From an uncultured Eubacteriales bacterium (lineage in GTDB: Bacteria; Bacillota; Clostridia; Christensenellales; CAG-138), in contig UQWD01000008.1 of the NCBI GenBank assembly GCA_900544555.1, positions 1 to 64,000 on the forward strand: a DNA stretch of 64,000 nt, in the 5' to 3' direction. Below, piece after piece: positions 1-8,179 of the stretch. The translations under genes were made by a program, and so were the position numbers. Position 1 is the stretch's first letter, and each line of letters opens with the position of its first letter. The notes below the pieces were generated by a model. That model saw nothing but the letters and a program-made list of their open reading frames with translations, did not search any database and was not told the origin of the DNA.

Positions 1-142
1 GATTCGGAATGCCTTGCGCAGCAAGGGTTTCTTTGCACGGAGCGCTGACCGCGCCAATGTAAAAGCGCTCCGTGTTAACTCGAAAAAAGTGGCGCAAGCC
101 ACTTTTTCGACACACTGGGACGGCCGGTAAAAACCGGCCGTC
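1..142 (-). repeat. Interspersed structured element, copy 1 (cut by window edge)
   Basis: Read on the minus strand from 142 downwards. It shows a GC hairpin (119-127 with 134-142), CAGTGTG, a long hairpin (80-110, TCGAAAA/TTTTCGA ends), GAGTTAACAC, a hairpin pairing 36-46 with 64-74, and a short CTTGC/GCAAG hairpin at 13-25. The same order and near-identical sequence occur at 5290-5493 and 33021-33231 on the plus strand, and a diverged form at 24945-25056. The 3' end lies outside the window. It follows the SASP gene in the same orientation, so it could be part of that 3' UTR, a separate small RNA or a non-autonomous repeat. No protein is encoded. Confidence 0.75.
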
Positions 143-171
143 TCGTTGTATGGTCATGACCTCGATTACAT

Positions 172-390
172 TTATCTCATCATGTTGCCATTCATGTTAT
201 TTTGGGCATAAGCGATCATACGTTTAACCATCTCGCCGCCGATAGAGCCAGCCTCACGGGATGTAATATCACCGTTGTAACCCTGCTTGAGGTTAATATT
301 CAGGGAATTAGCCGCTTCAGTTTTCAGACTGTTAAGCATCGCCTTGGCCTGAGTGCTGCTGTTGCTCGGATAACTGTCATTCCTTTGCAT
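172..390 (-). CDS. Alpha/beta-type small acid-soluble spore protein (SASP)
   Basis: 72 residues. It carries the family signatures: the N-terminal region ending in KTEAANSLNINLKQGYNGD (cleavage by the germination protease is expected at the TEAA-type site) and the C-terminal block TSREAGSIGGEMVKRMI. The family binds spore DNA in the forespore, holds it in an A-like form and protects it from UV. The start follows AGGAGGTGAAATAA with ideal spacing. About 30 bp further upstream the minus strand reads CATAATA (423-429), a plausible sigma-G -10 box, but I see no convincing -35. A paralogue lies immediately upstream. The residues after MIAYA (QNNMNGNMMR) form an Asn/Met tail. Confidence 0.95.
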   Translation of the reverse strand: MQRNDSYPSNSSTQAKAMLNSLKTEAANSLNINLKQGYNGDITSREAGSIGGEMVKRMIAYAQNNMNGNMMR

Positions 391-437
391 TTATTTCACC
401 TCCTTGCATTCATGGTGAAGGATATTATGTTCCTCAG

Positions 438-632
438 TTATTTAGGCATGTTGGTTTCAGCATAAGCTATCATACGCTTAACCATTTCGCCGCCGATAGA
501 ACCAGCTTCACGCGAGGTTAAATCACCGTTGTAACCCTGCTTCAGGTTGACATTCAGGGAGTTAGCAACTTCCATTTTGAATGAATCCATCGCATTCTTG
601 GCTTCGGGAACCAATACGTTGTTACGCGCCAT
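438..632 (-). CDS. Alpha/beta-type small acid-soluble spore protein (SASP), second copy
   Basis: 64 residues from the ATG at 632. An in-frame GTG nine bases upstream overlaps the ribosome binding site and is unlikely to be used, because AGGAGG stands 8 nt before this ATG, exactly as in the neighbouring SASP. The sequence contains MEVANSLNVNLKQGYNGD and TSREAGSIGGEMVKRMIAYAE, nearly identical to the downstream paralogue in the DNA-binding block but different in the first 20 residues. Tandem SASP genes are common in endospore formers. Forespore expression is inferred from the family. The two genes are separated by 47 bp and could be cotranscribed. Confidence 0.95.
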   Translation of the reverse strand: MARNNVLVPEAKNAMDSFKMEVANSLNVNLKQGYNGDLTSREAGSIGGEMVKRMIAYAETNMPK

Positions 633-844
633 TTCTTTCACCTCCTTATTTAGATGTGTTAATAATTTGTCCCGTATTTTGATTTATATGAATGGAAATA
701 TATTGTTTTATTATTTTAATCAATGATACTAAAATGCTTTTCATATATATTGTAATCTGTAAATCAGGTCTTATTCAGTTTTGGTTCATCATTCGTATTA
801 CAAAAAAATTTTTTTTAACTGTTTAATTATGACGATACTTCTGC

Positions 845-2857
845 TTAATTTGGGGCGACGTTCTTGCTTAGCCGCGCCATTGCTAAACGCGCCTGCTCAG
901 TTATTTCCTCAGCTTCGGCATGCCAATCCGGATCATTTATAAGCTGATTCGCCGCATCCTGCGCTTCCTTGAGCGTCGCCATATCCGAATTGAGGCGCGC
1001 GAAAGAAAACCCGTCAAGGCCGTGCTGCCTATGTCCAAGCAGTTCGCCGGGCCCGCGCAGCTCAAGATCCTTTTGGGCTATCTCAAATCCATCGCTTGAT
1101 TGCGCTAAAACCCTCAGGCGTTCAATGCTGTTTTCGTTTTCCGTTTCGCTGATTAAAAAACAGAATGACTCTTGCGTACCGCGCCCAACGCGACCCCTGA
1201 GCTGGTGAAGCTGTGCAAGGCCAAACCTGTCCGCGTTTTCGATTATCATAATTGTAGCTAAAGGTACGTCTACTCCAACTTCAATAACGGTTGTGGATAC
1301 CAACGCCATTATCTCACCATCCCTGAACGCGCTGATAACCTCATTCTTCCTCTGCCCGCTCATCCGCCCATGCACCAGGCCCACGGGGATGCTTAAATCA
1401 CGTTTCAGCTGGTTATAAACGTCCGTTGCCGTTCTGCCCTCTGCCGCATCCGACCCGCTTATTAGAGGGCATACAATGTAAGACCGCCGGCCGAGAGCCG
1501 CCTGCCTTTCAACAAAGCCGTACATGTCGCTCCGCCTTGAAGCGGGTACGATATACGTTTTTATCGGTTTTCTCCCGGGCGGAAGTTGGTTGAGAACCGA
1601 AATGTCCAAATCGCCGTACAATAGCAGCGCCAGCGTTCTGGGAATGGGCGTGGCGGACATTAGGAATACGTCCGGCGTTTCCCCCTTTAAGCTGATTGCC
1701 GCTCTTTGTTTAACCCCGAACCTATGCTGTTCATCCGTAACCACAAGCCCCAGCTTTTGGAACCTTAACCCTTCCTGTAAAAGGGCGTGCGTCCCAACAA
1801 CAGCCGTCGCGCGGCCGTCGTTAATGCGTTCATACACGCCCATACGCTCGCTTTTCTTCATGCCCCCGCATATCAGGCACGCTTTATCACCGAAAAACCG
1901 CTGAAGGGTTGCATAGTGCTGATGCGCCAATATCTCCGTAGGAGCCATAAGCACAGCCTGATAGCCGGAGCGCGCCGCCACATGCATAGCAAAGAGCGCC
2001 AAAATGGTCTTCCCCGAACCCACGTCACCCTGAATCAAGCGGTTGGCCGGCGTTTGAGCGCCCATATCCGCCAATATCTCATCCATTACGCGTAACTGAG
2101 CCACCGTAGGCGCAAACGGGAGCCGGCCGATAAATTCAGCCTTAGCGCCTTGAGTATGAAACTTAATCCCTTTCGCGCCCAACCTGTTAGACAATAATCT
2201 CCGCATTATGATTGAAAACAGTAGCATATCCTCAAAAGCCAGCCGCTTTTTTGCCAAACTGAGCGCCCGCATATCCGTCGGAAAATGTATGTTGTTAAGT
2301 GAAAAAATTAAATCCGCCAGGCCATAATACTCCCGAAAGCGCGTGGGCAGCGTTTCCGTTATTTCCTTTTCGAGGTCACTTAACGCCAGGCATACCGCTT
2401 CGCGCAGCTGCTTTTGACTCAGCCCGTGCGTAATCGGATATATGGGTAGAATCCCCGGAATACTATCAGAAAAAGCGGGATTAAGCATCTGTTTTCCACG
2501 GCTTAAGTCGATACGTCCATAAATATATGCGATTTTGCCGGCGGGAATTCGGTTTTTCACATAAGGCTGATTGTACCATTTAAGCTCAACCGCCCCGGTT
2601 TCGTCCTCCGCGCGCGCGGTAACGATGCTTAGCCCGCCTCTGACGCGGGCAGATCGCGTGCTTTCCGATATCCTAGCCATAATAACCGCGTTATCCCCAT
2701 GACGCAATTGCGCGATAGGCAACGCTTTTGAATAATCAAGATAATCGCGCGGGTAATAGCGGATTAAATCAATTAAAGAAAACAGGCCCAACTTGCCGAA
2801 CAATTCCGCCCGGCGCGGGCCTATGCCTTTTATGCTAATTAACGGTTTATCGTTCAC
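845..2857 (-). CDS. recG: ATP-dependent DNA helicase RecG
   Basis: 670 residues, full family length (usually 670-700). The N-terminal wedge/OB domain starts with ISIKGIGPRRAELF and includes YYPRDYLDY. The SF2 helicase core has Walker A GDVGSGKT near residue 277, motif II as DEQH (VTDEQHRFGVKQR) near 372, SATPIPRTL after it, and motif VI QLRGRVGRG. RecG reverses stalled replication forks and processes D-loops and Holliday junctions. The start is a GTG three bases after the stop of the upstream DAK2-domain gene, so translation is probably coupled. The gene order Asp23 - DAK2 - recG matches the yloU-yloV-recG neighbourhood of Bacillus. Nothing is missing or unusual. Confidence 0.97.
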   Translation of the reverse strand: MNDKPLISIKGIGPRRAELFGKLGLFSLIDLIRYYPRDYLDYSKALPIAQLRHGDNAVIMARISESTRSARVRGGLSIVTARAEDETGAVELKWYNQPYVKNRIPAGKIAYIYGRIDLSRGKQMLNPAFSDSIPGILPIYPITHGLSQKQLREAVCLALSDLEKEITETLPTRFREYYGLADLIFSLNNIHFPTDMRALSLAKKRLAFEDMLLFSIIMRRLLSNRLGAKGIKFHTQGAKAEFIGRLPFAPTVAQLRVMDEILADMGAQTPANRLIQGDVGSGKTILALFAMHVAARSGYQAVLMAPTEILAHQHYATLQRFFGDKACLICGGMKKSERMGVYERINDGRATAVVGTHALLQEGLRFQKLGLVVTDEQHRFGVKQRAAISLKGETPDVFLMSATPIPRTLALLLYGDLDISVLNQLPPGRKPIKTYIVPASRRSDMYGFVERQAALGRRSYIVCPLISGSDAAEGRTATDVYNQLKRDLSIPVGLVHGRMSGQRKNEVISAFRDGEIMALVSTTVIEVGVDVPLATIMIIENADRFGLAQLHQLRGRVGRGTQESFCFLISETENENSIERLRVLAQSSDGFEIAQKDLELRGPGELLGHRQHGLDGFSFARLNSDMATLKEAQDAANQLINDPDWHAEAEEITEQARLAMARLSKNVAPN

Positions 2858-2860
2858 CCG

Positions 2861-4489
2861 TTATTCCACCGATAAATAGTAATAATAAAGCGGCTGCGCG
2901 CCCTCCTGAACGATGAACTCCGCTTCGGGGAAATCATCCTCAAGGCTTTGGGCAAGCATATTCGCGTTGTCCTCATCCATATTCTCGCCGTAGAATATGG
3001 TAACGATACAATCCGCTTCCTTCCGCGCTATCATTGTGGACAGAAGCTCTTTTGAAACGCGCTCAACGCTTTCGCCAACCGTTACAATTTCGTTATCCAT
3101 AAGGCCGATAATATCGCCCTCAGTTATGCGTGTGCCGTTGAACGACGTATTGCGTACCGCGTACGTTACGGCGCCCGAAACAACTGAAGCCGCCCCGTCC
3201 ATCATGCGTTTCCTGTTCTCTTCTACGCTCATGTCGGGGTGGAAGCCCATTACCGCGGATATGCCCTGCATAATGGTTCTGGTGGGGATAACAACAACGT
3301 TGCGTTCGGAAAGCTGCGCGGCCTGATCCGCAGCTAAAATTATATTCGAATTGTTTGGGAAAACAAACACGTTCCTCGCGTTCGCGCGCTTAATCGCCTT
3401 AAGTATCGTGTCGATGCTCGGGTTCATCGTCTGCCCGCCCTGAATAAGTCCGTTAACGCCCAAGTCGGTAAACACGCTGTCTATCCCTTTTCCCGTACTC
3501 ACCGCTATCATGGCGAATTCCTTCTCGTTTTTCCTGAGATTTTCCTGTATTTCACGGTTCTGTTCGCGCATATTCTCAATTTTTATATTATTAACCTCTC
3601 CAAGCCTGAGCGCAAGCTGAATGATTTTCCCCGGCGAATTGGAATGCACGTGAACCTTTATATAACCGGTGTCATGGGCGACGACCACGGAGTCCCCGAG
3701 GCGTACTAACTTTTCGCGGAACTTATCAAGCTCGGTTTCAGCAAACGACTCGTCAAGATGAATAATAAAAAATTCCGTACAATAGCCAAATCGAATATCG
3801 TTTAAATCGTCGTAACTGAAATTATCGTCCTCGATAACGGATTCCAGCGGTTCATCCAAATCAGTGATTTCCTCGCCGTCAATCGCCATCTTGAATCCGC
3901 GGAAAATGGTTAAAAGCCCTTTGCCGCCGGAGTCGATGACACCAGCCTCCTTTAACACGGGCAACAGTTCGGGGGTGAGCTTGAGCGCCGCTTCCCCGCT
4001 CTCAACCATGACGTCGATGAGCTTGTATATGTTGGCGCCCTCTGCCTGCGCCGCTTTAACGGCCTCGCCAATCATGCGCGAAACGGTTAGCATGGTGCCT
4101 TCTTTGGGCTTCATAACCGCCTTATAAGCAGCCTCCGTCCCCATCTGAAGCGCTGTGGACAGCAATTCAGGCGTCAGCTCGTCCGCATCCTTTAAAGCCC
4201 TGGCAAAGCCCCTGAAAATTTGGGACAGAATTACGCCGGAATTGCCGCGCGCGCCTTTGAGCGCGCCTAAGGACGCCGCCCCGGCCACGTCGGACGCCGT
4301 TATCAGTTCCGACTGCCTCAGCTCCTTTACGGCGCTTTGCATGGTCATGGACATATTCGTACCCGTATCCCCGTCCGGCACGGGAAACACGTTCAACGAA
4401 TCAATAACGGACTTATTTTTTTCAAGCAACGCGGCGCCTGTCGTAAGCATCTCCTTAAACAAGGCGCCACTGATAGTCAGTTCATTCAA
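2861..4489 (-). CDS. DAK2 domain / DegV-like fusion, YloV (FakA-like) family
   Basis: 542 residues. The N-terminal DAK2 kinase domain shows NVFPVPDGDTGTNMSMTM (residues about 31-48, Mg-ATP binding aspartates) and GARGNSGVILSQIFRG. The C-terminal half is the DegV-like/DUF1949-type region ending in VQEGAQPLYYYYLSVE. Staphylococcal FakA, a relative of this family, phosphorylates fatty acids bound to FakB proteins for phospholipid synthesis; that role is inferred here because no FakB is visible nearby. The start is TTG, chosen because AGGAGG lies 8 nt upstream and no in-frame ATG occurs before residue 14. It lies between the Asp23-family gene and recG in one minus-strand operon. Confidence 0.9.
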   Translation of the reverse strand: MNELTISGALFKEMLTTGAALLEKNKSVIDSLNVFPVPDGDTGTNMSMTMQSAVKELRQSELITASDVAGAASLGALKGARGNSGVILSQIFRGFARALKDADELTPELLSTALQMGTEAAYKAVMKPKEGTMLTVSRMIGEAVKAAQAEGANIYKLIDVMVESGEAALKLTPELLPVLKEAGVIDSGGKGLLTIFRGFKMAIDGEEITDLDEPLESVIEDDNFSYDDLNDIRFGYCTEFFIIHLDESFAETELDKFREKLVRLGDSVVVAHDTGYIKVHVHSNSPGKIIQLALRLGEVNNIKIENMREQNREIQENLRKNEKEFAMIAVSTGKGIDSVFTDLGVNGLIQGGQTMNPSIDTILKAIKRANARNVFVFPNNSNIILAADQAAQLSERNVVVIPTRTIMQGISAVMGFHPDMSVEENRKRMMDGAASVVSGAVTYAVRNTSFNGTRITEGDIIGLMDNEIVTVGESVERVSKELLSTMIARKEADCIVTIFYGENMDEDNANMLAQSLEDDFPEAEFIVQEGAQPLYYYYLSVE

Positions 4490-4551
4490 TTCGGTATCCT
4501 CCTAAAGGCCAATCCTATTTAAACATTTCATTCTTATACGGATAGCCCCGC

Positions 4552-4911
4552 CTACACGCGGATCCCTTCCACGTGGATATTTACATTACGTACCTTCAAG
4601 CCGGTCATTTCTTCTACGCGGTAGCGTACGTTCTGCATCGCGTTCTGCGCAACGGCGGGCAAGGAAACCCCGTACATTAAAGTAACGAACAGCTCGATAT
4701 CCACCTCGTTTTCATTCCCGTTTAAAACGGAAACCTTTACGCCGCGTTTTAGATTATCTCCGCCGATGAGCTGAATAAGCGTGTCCGTGGCCGTTTTAGA
4801 GCTCATCCCGACGATGCCGTAATTCTCTATCGCCGCGTATCCCGCAACGTTGGCAATTAAATCTTCCGTTATAACAATTTTGCCCAGCTCTGTTTGAACG
4901 ATTCCAGGCAT
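4552..4911 (-). CDS. Asp23/Gls24 family envelope stress protein (YloU-like)
   Basis: 119 residues, the usual family size. Conserved features are the N-terminal GKIVITEDLIANVAGYAA, a central GVKVSVLNGNENEVDIELFV strand region and the C-terminal VRNVNIHVEGIRV. Proteins of this family are cytoplasmic or membrane-associated and linked to alkaline or cell-envelope stress; the exact function is not known. The gene starts the minus-strand operon with the DAK2-domain protein and recG, as yloU does in Bacillus. The ribosome binding site is AGGAGG after an A-tract. A TATAAT-like box on the minus strand (4933-4938) may be its -10; the -35 is not clear. Confidence 0.92.
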   Translation of the reverse strand: MPGIVQTELGKIVITEDLIANVAGYAAIENYGIVGMSSKTATDTLIQLIGGDNLKRGVKVSVLNGNENEVDIELFVTLMYGVSLPAVAQNAMQNVRYRVEEMTGLKVRNVNIHVEGIRV

Positions 4912-5289
4912 AAGCGCAACCTCCTTTTTTTAATTATACCCTCACAGATATACCTATACCGGTTGGTATTATTATATTTTAGCTCATTGTTTCCATTCCC
5001 GCAAGAAGAATACAGGTCATATACAAAAAACTTCCTGGGGTAACATTATATCCTTGCAGCAAGGCAAATTATTATACGATCCCTGTTTTTTACGGCGATT
5101 TTTAGTTTGATACCGAAATTTGCTCAATATCCTATGCGCAGTTTTTTAACAATTACACACAATAGCAACCATATATGATAAACTTGGATGATTCTTTCCT
5201 CGCTTTTGTTTATCTGGCCACAATCGCTATTTATAGCACAGCTTCCTTGATTTTACAAACAACCCCTAATTCTTTTAAAAATATCCATT
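4912..5289. other. AT-rich intergenic stretch upstream of the Asp23 gene
   Basis: No open reading frame with a ribosome binding site is visible on either strand. Near the Asp23 gene there is a short inverted repeat ATACC-GGTT-GGTAT at 4956-4969 that could be an operator or a chance palindrome next to a minus-strand -10 like box at 4933-4938. The remainder is AT-rich without recognisable structure until the element at 5290. Confidence 0.5.
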
Positions 5290-5493
5290 GGCAACCGCAG
5301 GTTGCCGCAGTGTGTCGAAAACGTGGCGCAGCCACATTTTCGAGTTAACACGGAACGCTTTTTCATTGGCGCGGTCAGCGCCCCGTGCAAAGAAACCCTT
5401 GCTGCGCAAGGCATTGAGAACCTGACGCACATGTCGTCAGATTCGGTTGAAAGCTTATGGGGTTGCGGCTCCGACCCAACCCCGGGCTTTTTT
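5290..5493 (+). repeat. Interspersed structured element, copy 2 (complete)
   Basis: About 200 bp, near-identical to copies at 1-142 (reverse) and 33021-33231. Hairpins in order: H0 GGCAACC/GGTTGCC (5290-5306), H2 TCGAAAA/TTTTCGA around GTGGC/GCCAC, GAGTTAACAC, a weakened H1 (two A.C mismatches compared with copy 1), CTTGC/GCAAG, CTGACG/CGTCAG, and H5 GGGGTTG/CAACCCC (5459-5465 with 5477-5483) followed by six T. That last hairpin has the form of an intrinsic terminator, which suggests the element is the 3' part or the whole of a short transcript. There is no coding capacity and no flanking target-site duplication that I could find. Confidence 0.8.
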
Positions 5494-5503
5494 GATAGGT
5501 TGG

Positions 5504-5534
5504 GGATACGGGCCGAGGCCCGTATCCTTTTTTT
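5504..5534 (+). terminator. Strong intrinsic terminator after structured element copy 2
   Basis: A perfect 10-bp stem GGATACGGGC (5504-5513) with GCCCGTATCC (5518-5527), four-base loop CGAG, followed by seven T (5528-5534). It stands between the structured element and the promoter region of the downstream secreted-protein gene, so it would end any transcript through the element. Together with H5 of the element there are two terminators within 75 bp. Confidence 0.9.
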
Positions 5535-5698
5535 AGCGCTTTGATATGCGCCTGTCGTAAATGAGGTTATCAGGTATATCGGGTATTTGACCTATCCGTC
5601 GCGCGGTTATCCGAGCAAGAAAAATAAGTATATCCCACACGCGTCGCTTTATGATATAATAAATCAGAATATACATAAAACCGGGAGGATGAACACAG

Positions 5699-7354
5699 AT
5701 GAGGAAGCGTTTCGCTGCTGTTTTTCTTGCGCTGTTGCTGCTGTTACCGTTGAGCGGCGGCGCGCGCGCAGCGCAAGTTGAGGCATATTCGGATCCGGCG
5801 CAGCTGGATAACGCGGGCGTTGTTACGCTGTACTTTAATATCGCCAATGATTCCGTATACGCGATGGAGCGCGTAACGCTGACCGGACACGGTATCAACC
5901 ATACCGAGCAATCCCCTATTCCCGTAGGTTCCAGCCGCACGCTTTCGTTCCCGAAGTTCGGCGTATCGAAGGATATGATTGGACAAGTCCTTTCCTTCGA
6001 ACTGAACTGGTATGAGAACGGCGTAAAGCAGACAAGGCCGGTAACGGTGACGGTACAAAAGGGCAAGCTGGTTTCCCTGTCCGCCACGCGAAAAACAGAT
6101 AAAAAGCAGGTGCCTCCGGGTGAAGTGATTACGCTGACCTACACGCTTAAAAATACAGGCACCGTAACGTTAAAGTCCATCAAAATTATGGACAGGGAGA
6201 TTAACAGAAACCCCATATTGGAAAACTATACCCTTCAGCCGGGGGAGGAACATACCGTAACTTACCAGTATAAAATGCGCGATGAGACGGTGGTTTCAGC
6301 GCCGGTTATAACCTATCTTCCCGAAGGCAGCGCCCAGCAGGAAACCGTTAACATTAAGGAAACCACGCTCGGCATGGTCAACTCACAGCTGGAAGTTGAG
6401 GTTAATCAGGATGAACCGACGCCTGACGGCGTGAAATTTACGCTTTACATTACCAATAACGGAAACCAATCCATACGCAATATAACCGTTAAGGATGATG
6501 CGGGCAAAGCGCTCAACTCTGAGCCGTTCAGCCTGGCGGTGGGCGAGAAAAAGGTATTGACGCATACGGTTCCGTCCAACGAAACGCGTTATGTCGTATT
6601 CGCTATAAACGGGATTGACGGAACGGGTGAAACGTTTGAGGATAAGACGTCCAGCTTTCTTGTGCGCAAATACATCGATCCCGCCCTGCTTGGAATTAAG
6701 ATGGTAGCGACGGTTGTAGAGCCGCTTTCGGCTTCCGGCGCGATAAAGATAAGCTTTGATATTGAGAACACGGGCTCGCTGGATATGTCCAACGTCGTAA
6801 TTACGGAGAGCGTTGCTGGCGAGATCGCCGCGTTAGGCGATATAGCCGCGGGCGCGAAGCAGACCGTTGAAAAAGTGGTTCAGGTCGGCGAGCCGAGGGA
6901 GCTTGTGTTTACGCTTACCTCCGAGGATCCTTCCGGAGCCCCGCATAACAGCTTTGTGAAGCTTAACGCGGAGTATCCGGGCGATATCCTGAACGCGTCG
7001 CCTACGCCGCCCGTAATCGAAGACCCAAACATGCCTTCTATGGGCGCAATCGGCTCGACGCTAAGCACAACGCTCACGACAAGCTTTATTATCCTGGCGT
7101 CGCTTATGGTTATTGCGGGCGCCGCGCTTATTACGTTACACGTGCTTGAGAAAAAGCAGCGGGCGGTGCTCGCGCACCAGCGCGCGTTGAGGGAAAGGCA
7201 TATGGCGCAGCAGGGAGCGGGCGCGCCCTCTATGCCGCCGGGCGGGTATTTTCCACAATCGCCCGCGTCAAAAAGCCGCGCGCAGCGTCCGGGCAGCCGT
7301 ATATCCGGTCAAGGAAGCGGCAGGCGCGAAGGCCGCGAAAAATCCGATACCTAA
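5699..7354 (+). CDS. Secreted, membrane-anchored protein with Ig-like (CARDB/DUF11-type) repeats
   Basis: 551 residues. A signal peptide (MRKRFAAVFLALLLLLPLSGG, cleavage probably after ARA) is followed by four or so beta-rich units of about 90-100 residues with repeated motifs of the type YTLKNTGTVTLKSIKI, LYITNNGNQSIRNITV and FDIENTGSLDMSNVVI, characteristic of CARDB/DUF11 domains. A single transmembrane helix (about 455-480) precedes a basic, Gln/Gly/Pro/Ser-rich C-terminal tail. The topology is extracellular with a cytoplasmic tail. GGGAGG lies 12 nt before the ATG and TATAAT at 5655-5660 is a likely -10. A role in envelope or surface interaction is inferred; no enzymatic motif is visible. 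Two terminators follow. Confidence 0.85.
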   Translation: MRKRFAAVFLALLLLLPLSGGARAAQVEAYSDPAQLDNAGVVTLYFNIANDSVYAMERVTLTGHGINHTEQSPIPVGSSRTLSFPKFGVSKDMIGQVLSFELNWYENGVKQTRPVTVTVQKGKLVSLSATRKTDKKQVPPGEVITLTYTLKNTGTVTLKSIKIMDREINRNPILENYTLQPGEEHTVTYQYKMRDETVVSAPVITYLPEGSAQQETVNIKETTLGMVNSQLEVEVNQDEPTPDGVKFTLYITNNGNQSIRNITVKDDAGKALNSEPFSLAVGEKKVLTHTVPSNETRYVVFAINGIDGTGETFEDKTSSFLVRKYIDPALLGIKMVATVVEPLSASGAIKISFDIENTGSLDMSNVVITESVAGEIAALGDIAAGAKQTVEKVVQVGEPRELVFTLTSEDPSGAPHNSFVKLNAEYPGDILNASPTPPVIEDPNMPSMGAIGSTLSTTLTTSFIILASLMVIAGAALITLHVLEKKQRAVLAHQRALRERHMAQQGAGAPSMPPGGYFPQSPASKSRAQRPGSRISGQGSGRREGREKSDT

Positions 7355-7414
7355 GGGATAAACTGTTCGTACATTTTAAAACCCGGTGAATTAAGGAAAT
7401 GGCAGCATGATAAA

Positions 7415-7450
7415 ATAAAGGCTGATACGGATATTTGTATCAGCCTTTAT
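7415..7450 (+). terminator. Hairpin terminator after the secreted-repeat protein
   Basis: A perfect 14-bp stem pairs 7415-7428 (ATAAAGGCTGATAC) with 7437-7450, with an 8-nt loop. The strand after the stem is AT-rich rather than a pure T-run, so it may work together with the hairpin at 7531-7565. Confidence 0.7.
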
Positions 7451-7530
7451 CATTATTAATACGACACAAAGGCTTTAAAAGAATGAAGATTGGGGCCGAT
7501 TCAATCGCCTCGCTGATAATTTAATTCAAC

Positions 7531-7565
7531 ACCTTGCGGTTATTTTTATCCGCAAGGTTTTTTCA
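7531..7565 (+). terminator. Intrinsic terminator
   Basis: ACCTTGCGG (7531-7539) pairs with CCGCAAGGT (7550-7558), followed by T-rich sequence to 7565. It is the second terminator in the plus direction after the secreted-repeat protein gene. Confidence 0.85.
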
Positions 7566-7640
7566 TAGGAAAAAGATGATCTGCTCTTGTTTGACGCGTT
7601 TCATATAATAATGATCCTCAGGCAGGCGCCGAAGCCCATA

Positions 7641-7679
7641 TATAAAAATAAGAGGCCGCCTCAATGATGCAGCCTCTTA
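7641..7679 (-). terminator. Intrinsic terminator of rpmE
   Basis: On the minus strand TAAGAGGC (7679-7672) pairs with GCCTCTTA (7656-7649), followed by TTTTTATATA. It lies a few bases downstream of the rpmE stop codon. Confidence 0.85.
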
Positions 7680-7687
7680 CGCACAAG

Positions 7688-7885
7688 TTAAATGTTGTAA
7701 CGCTTCTTGAACCGATCCACGCGTCCGCCGGTATCAACCAACTTTTGCCTGCCGGTATAGAACGGATGACACTTCGAACAGATTTCAACTTTCAGCTCGC
7801 CTTTGACGGAGCCGGAATTAAACGTTTCGCCGCAAGCGCACCGGACAGTACACTCGCCATATGTCGGATGGATTTCCTTCTTCAT
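7688..7885 (-). CDS. rpmE: 50S ribosomal protein L31 (zinc-binding type)
   Basis: 65 residues from the ATG at 7885; an ATG three codons upstream (7894) is also possible, but [14 protein letters not shown] is the canonical beginning. It is the C+ form, with the zinc ligands [10 protein letters not shown] and [10 protein letters not shown] giving the Cys-x-Cys and Cys-x2-Cys pattern expected. The C-terminus [12 protein letters not shown] is typical. L31 bridges the two ribosomal subunits at the B1 bridge, and the zinc form is usually used under zinc-replete conditions. The gene is monocistronic, with its own promoter (7973-8001), a structured leader and a terminator. Confidence 0.96.
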   Translation of the reverse strand: MKKEIHPTYGECTVRCACGETFNSGSVKGELKVEICSKCHPFYTGRQKLVDTGGRVDRFKKRYNI

Positions 7886-7894
7886 TATTTTCAC

Positions 7895-8001
7895 CCCTTA
7901 TCAAATAGCTTGGCGCAGGGCGACGTTACGCCCTCCTGCTGCTACGGGTGAAAGCTCACCCGAACAGACGCTATTATATAACACGCGGTTTTGAAAAGCA
8001 A
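7895..8001 (-). promoter_or_regulatory. rpmE promoter and two-hairpin leader
   Basis: On the minus strand TTGCTT (8001-7996), a 17-bp spacer and TATAAT (7978-7973) form a good sigma-A promoter. The 5' leader contains two compact hairpins: GGGTGA/TCACCC, and AGGGCG/CGCCCT around TAACG. The ribosome binding site comes after them. Autogenous r-protein leaders upstream of L31 genes are known in several bacterial groups. Whether this leader belongs to one of those families is not decided by eye. Confidence 0.6.
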
Positions 8002-8179
8002 GCGGAATTTGCTCTTAAAACGCCTTGCTTCCATGAATTTTTCGGCTTAGCAAGCAAAAAAGGCTCTGTGAAATGGAGTATACTATGGTTGGCGCGCGCC
8101 TTTACTTGAACCGTTAAATCATATGGATAAATAAATTTTTAGCCTGTATTCTCAACGGTTAAGTCATTGCCGTTAGGCG

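Noticed and set aside
781..840. A8T8 palindrome (AAAAAAAATTTTTTTT) after recG as a terminator
   Set aside because: It is a perfect A-tract/T-tract without GC stem; it could bend DNA but does not form a proper terminator hairpin.
5302..5544. 80-codon frame on the plus strand over structured element copy 2
   Set aside because: It runs through hairpins of the element and a terminator, has no ribosome binding site, and the corresponding frames are not kept in copies 1 and 3.
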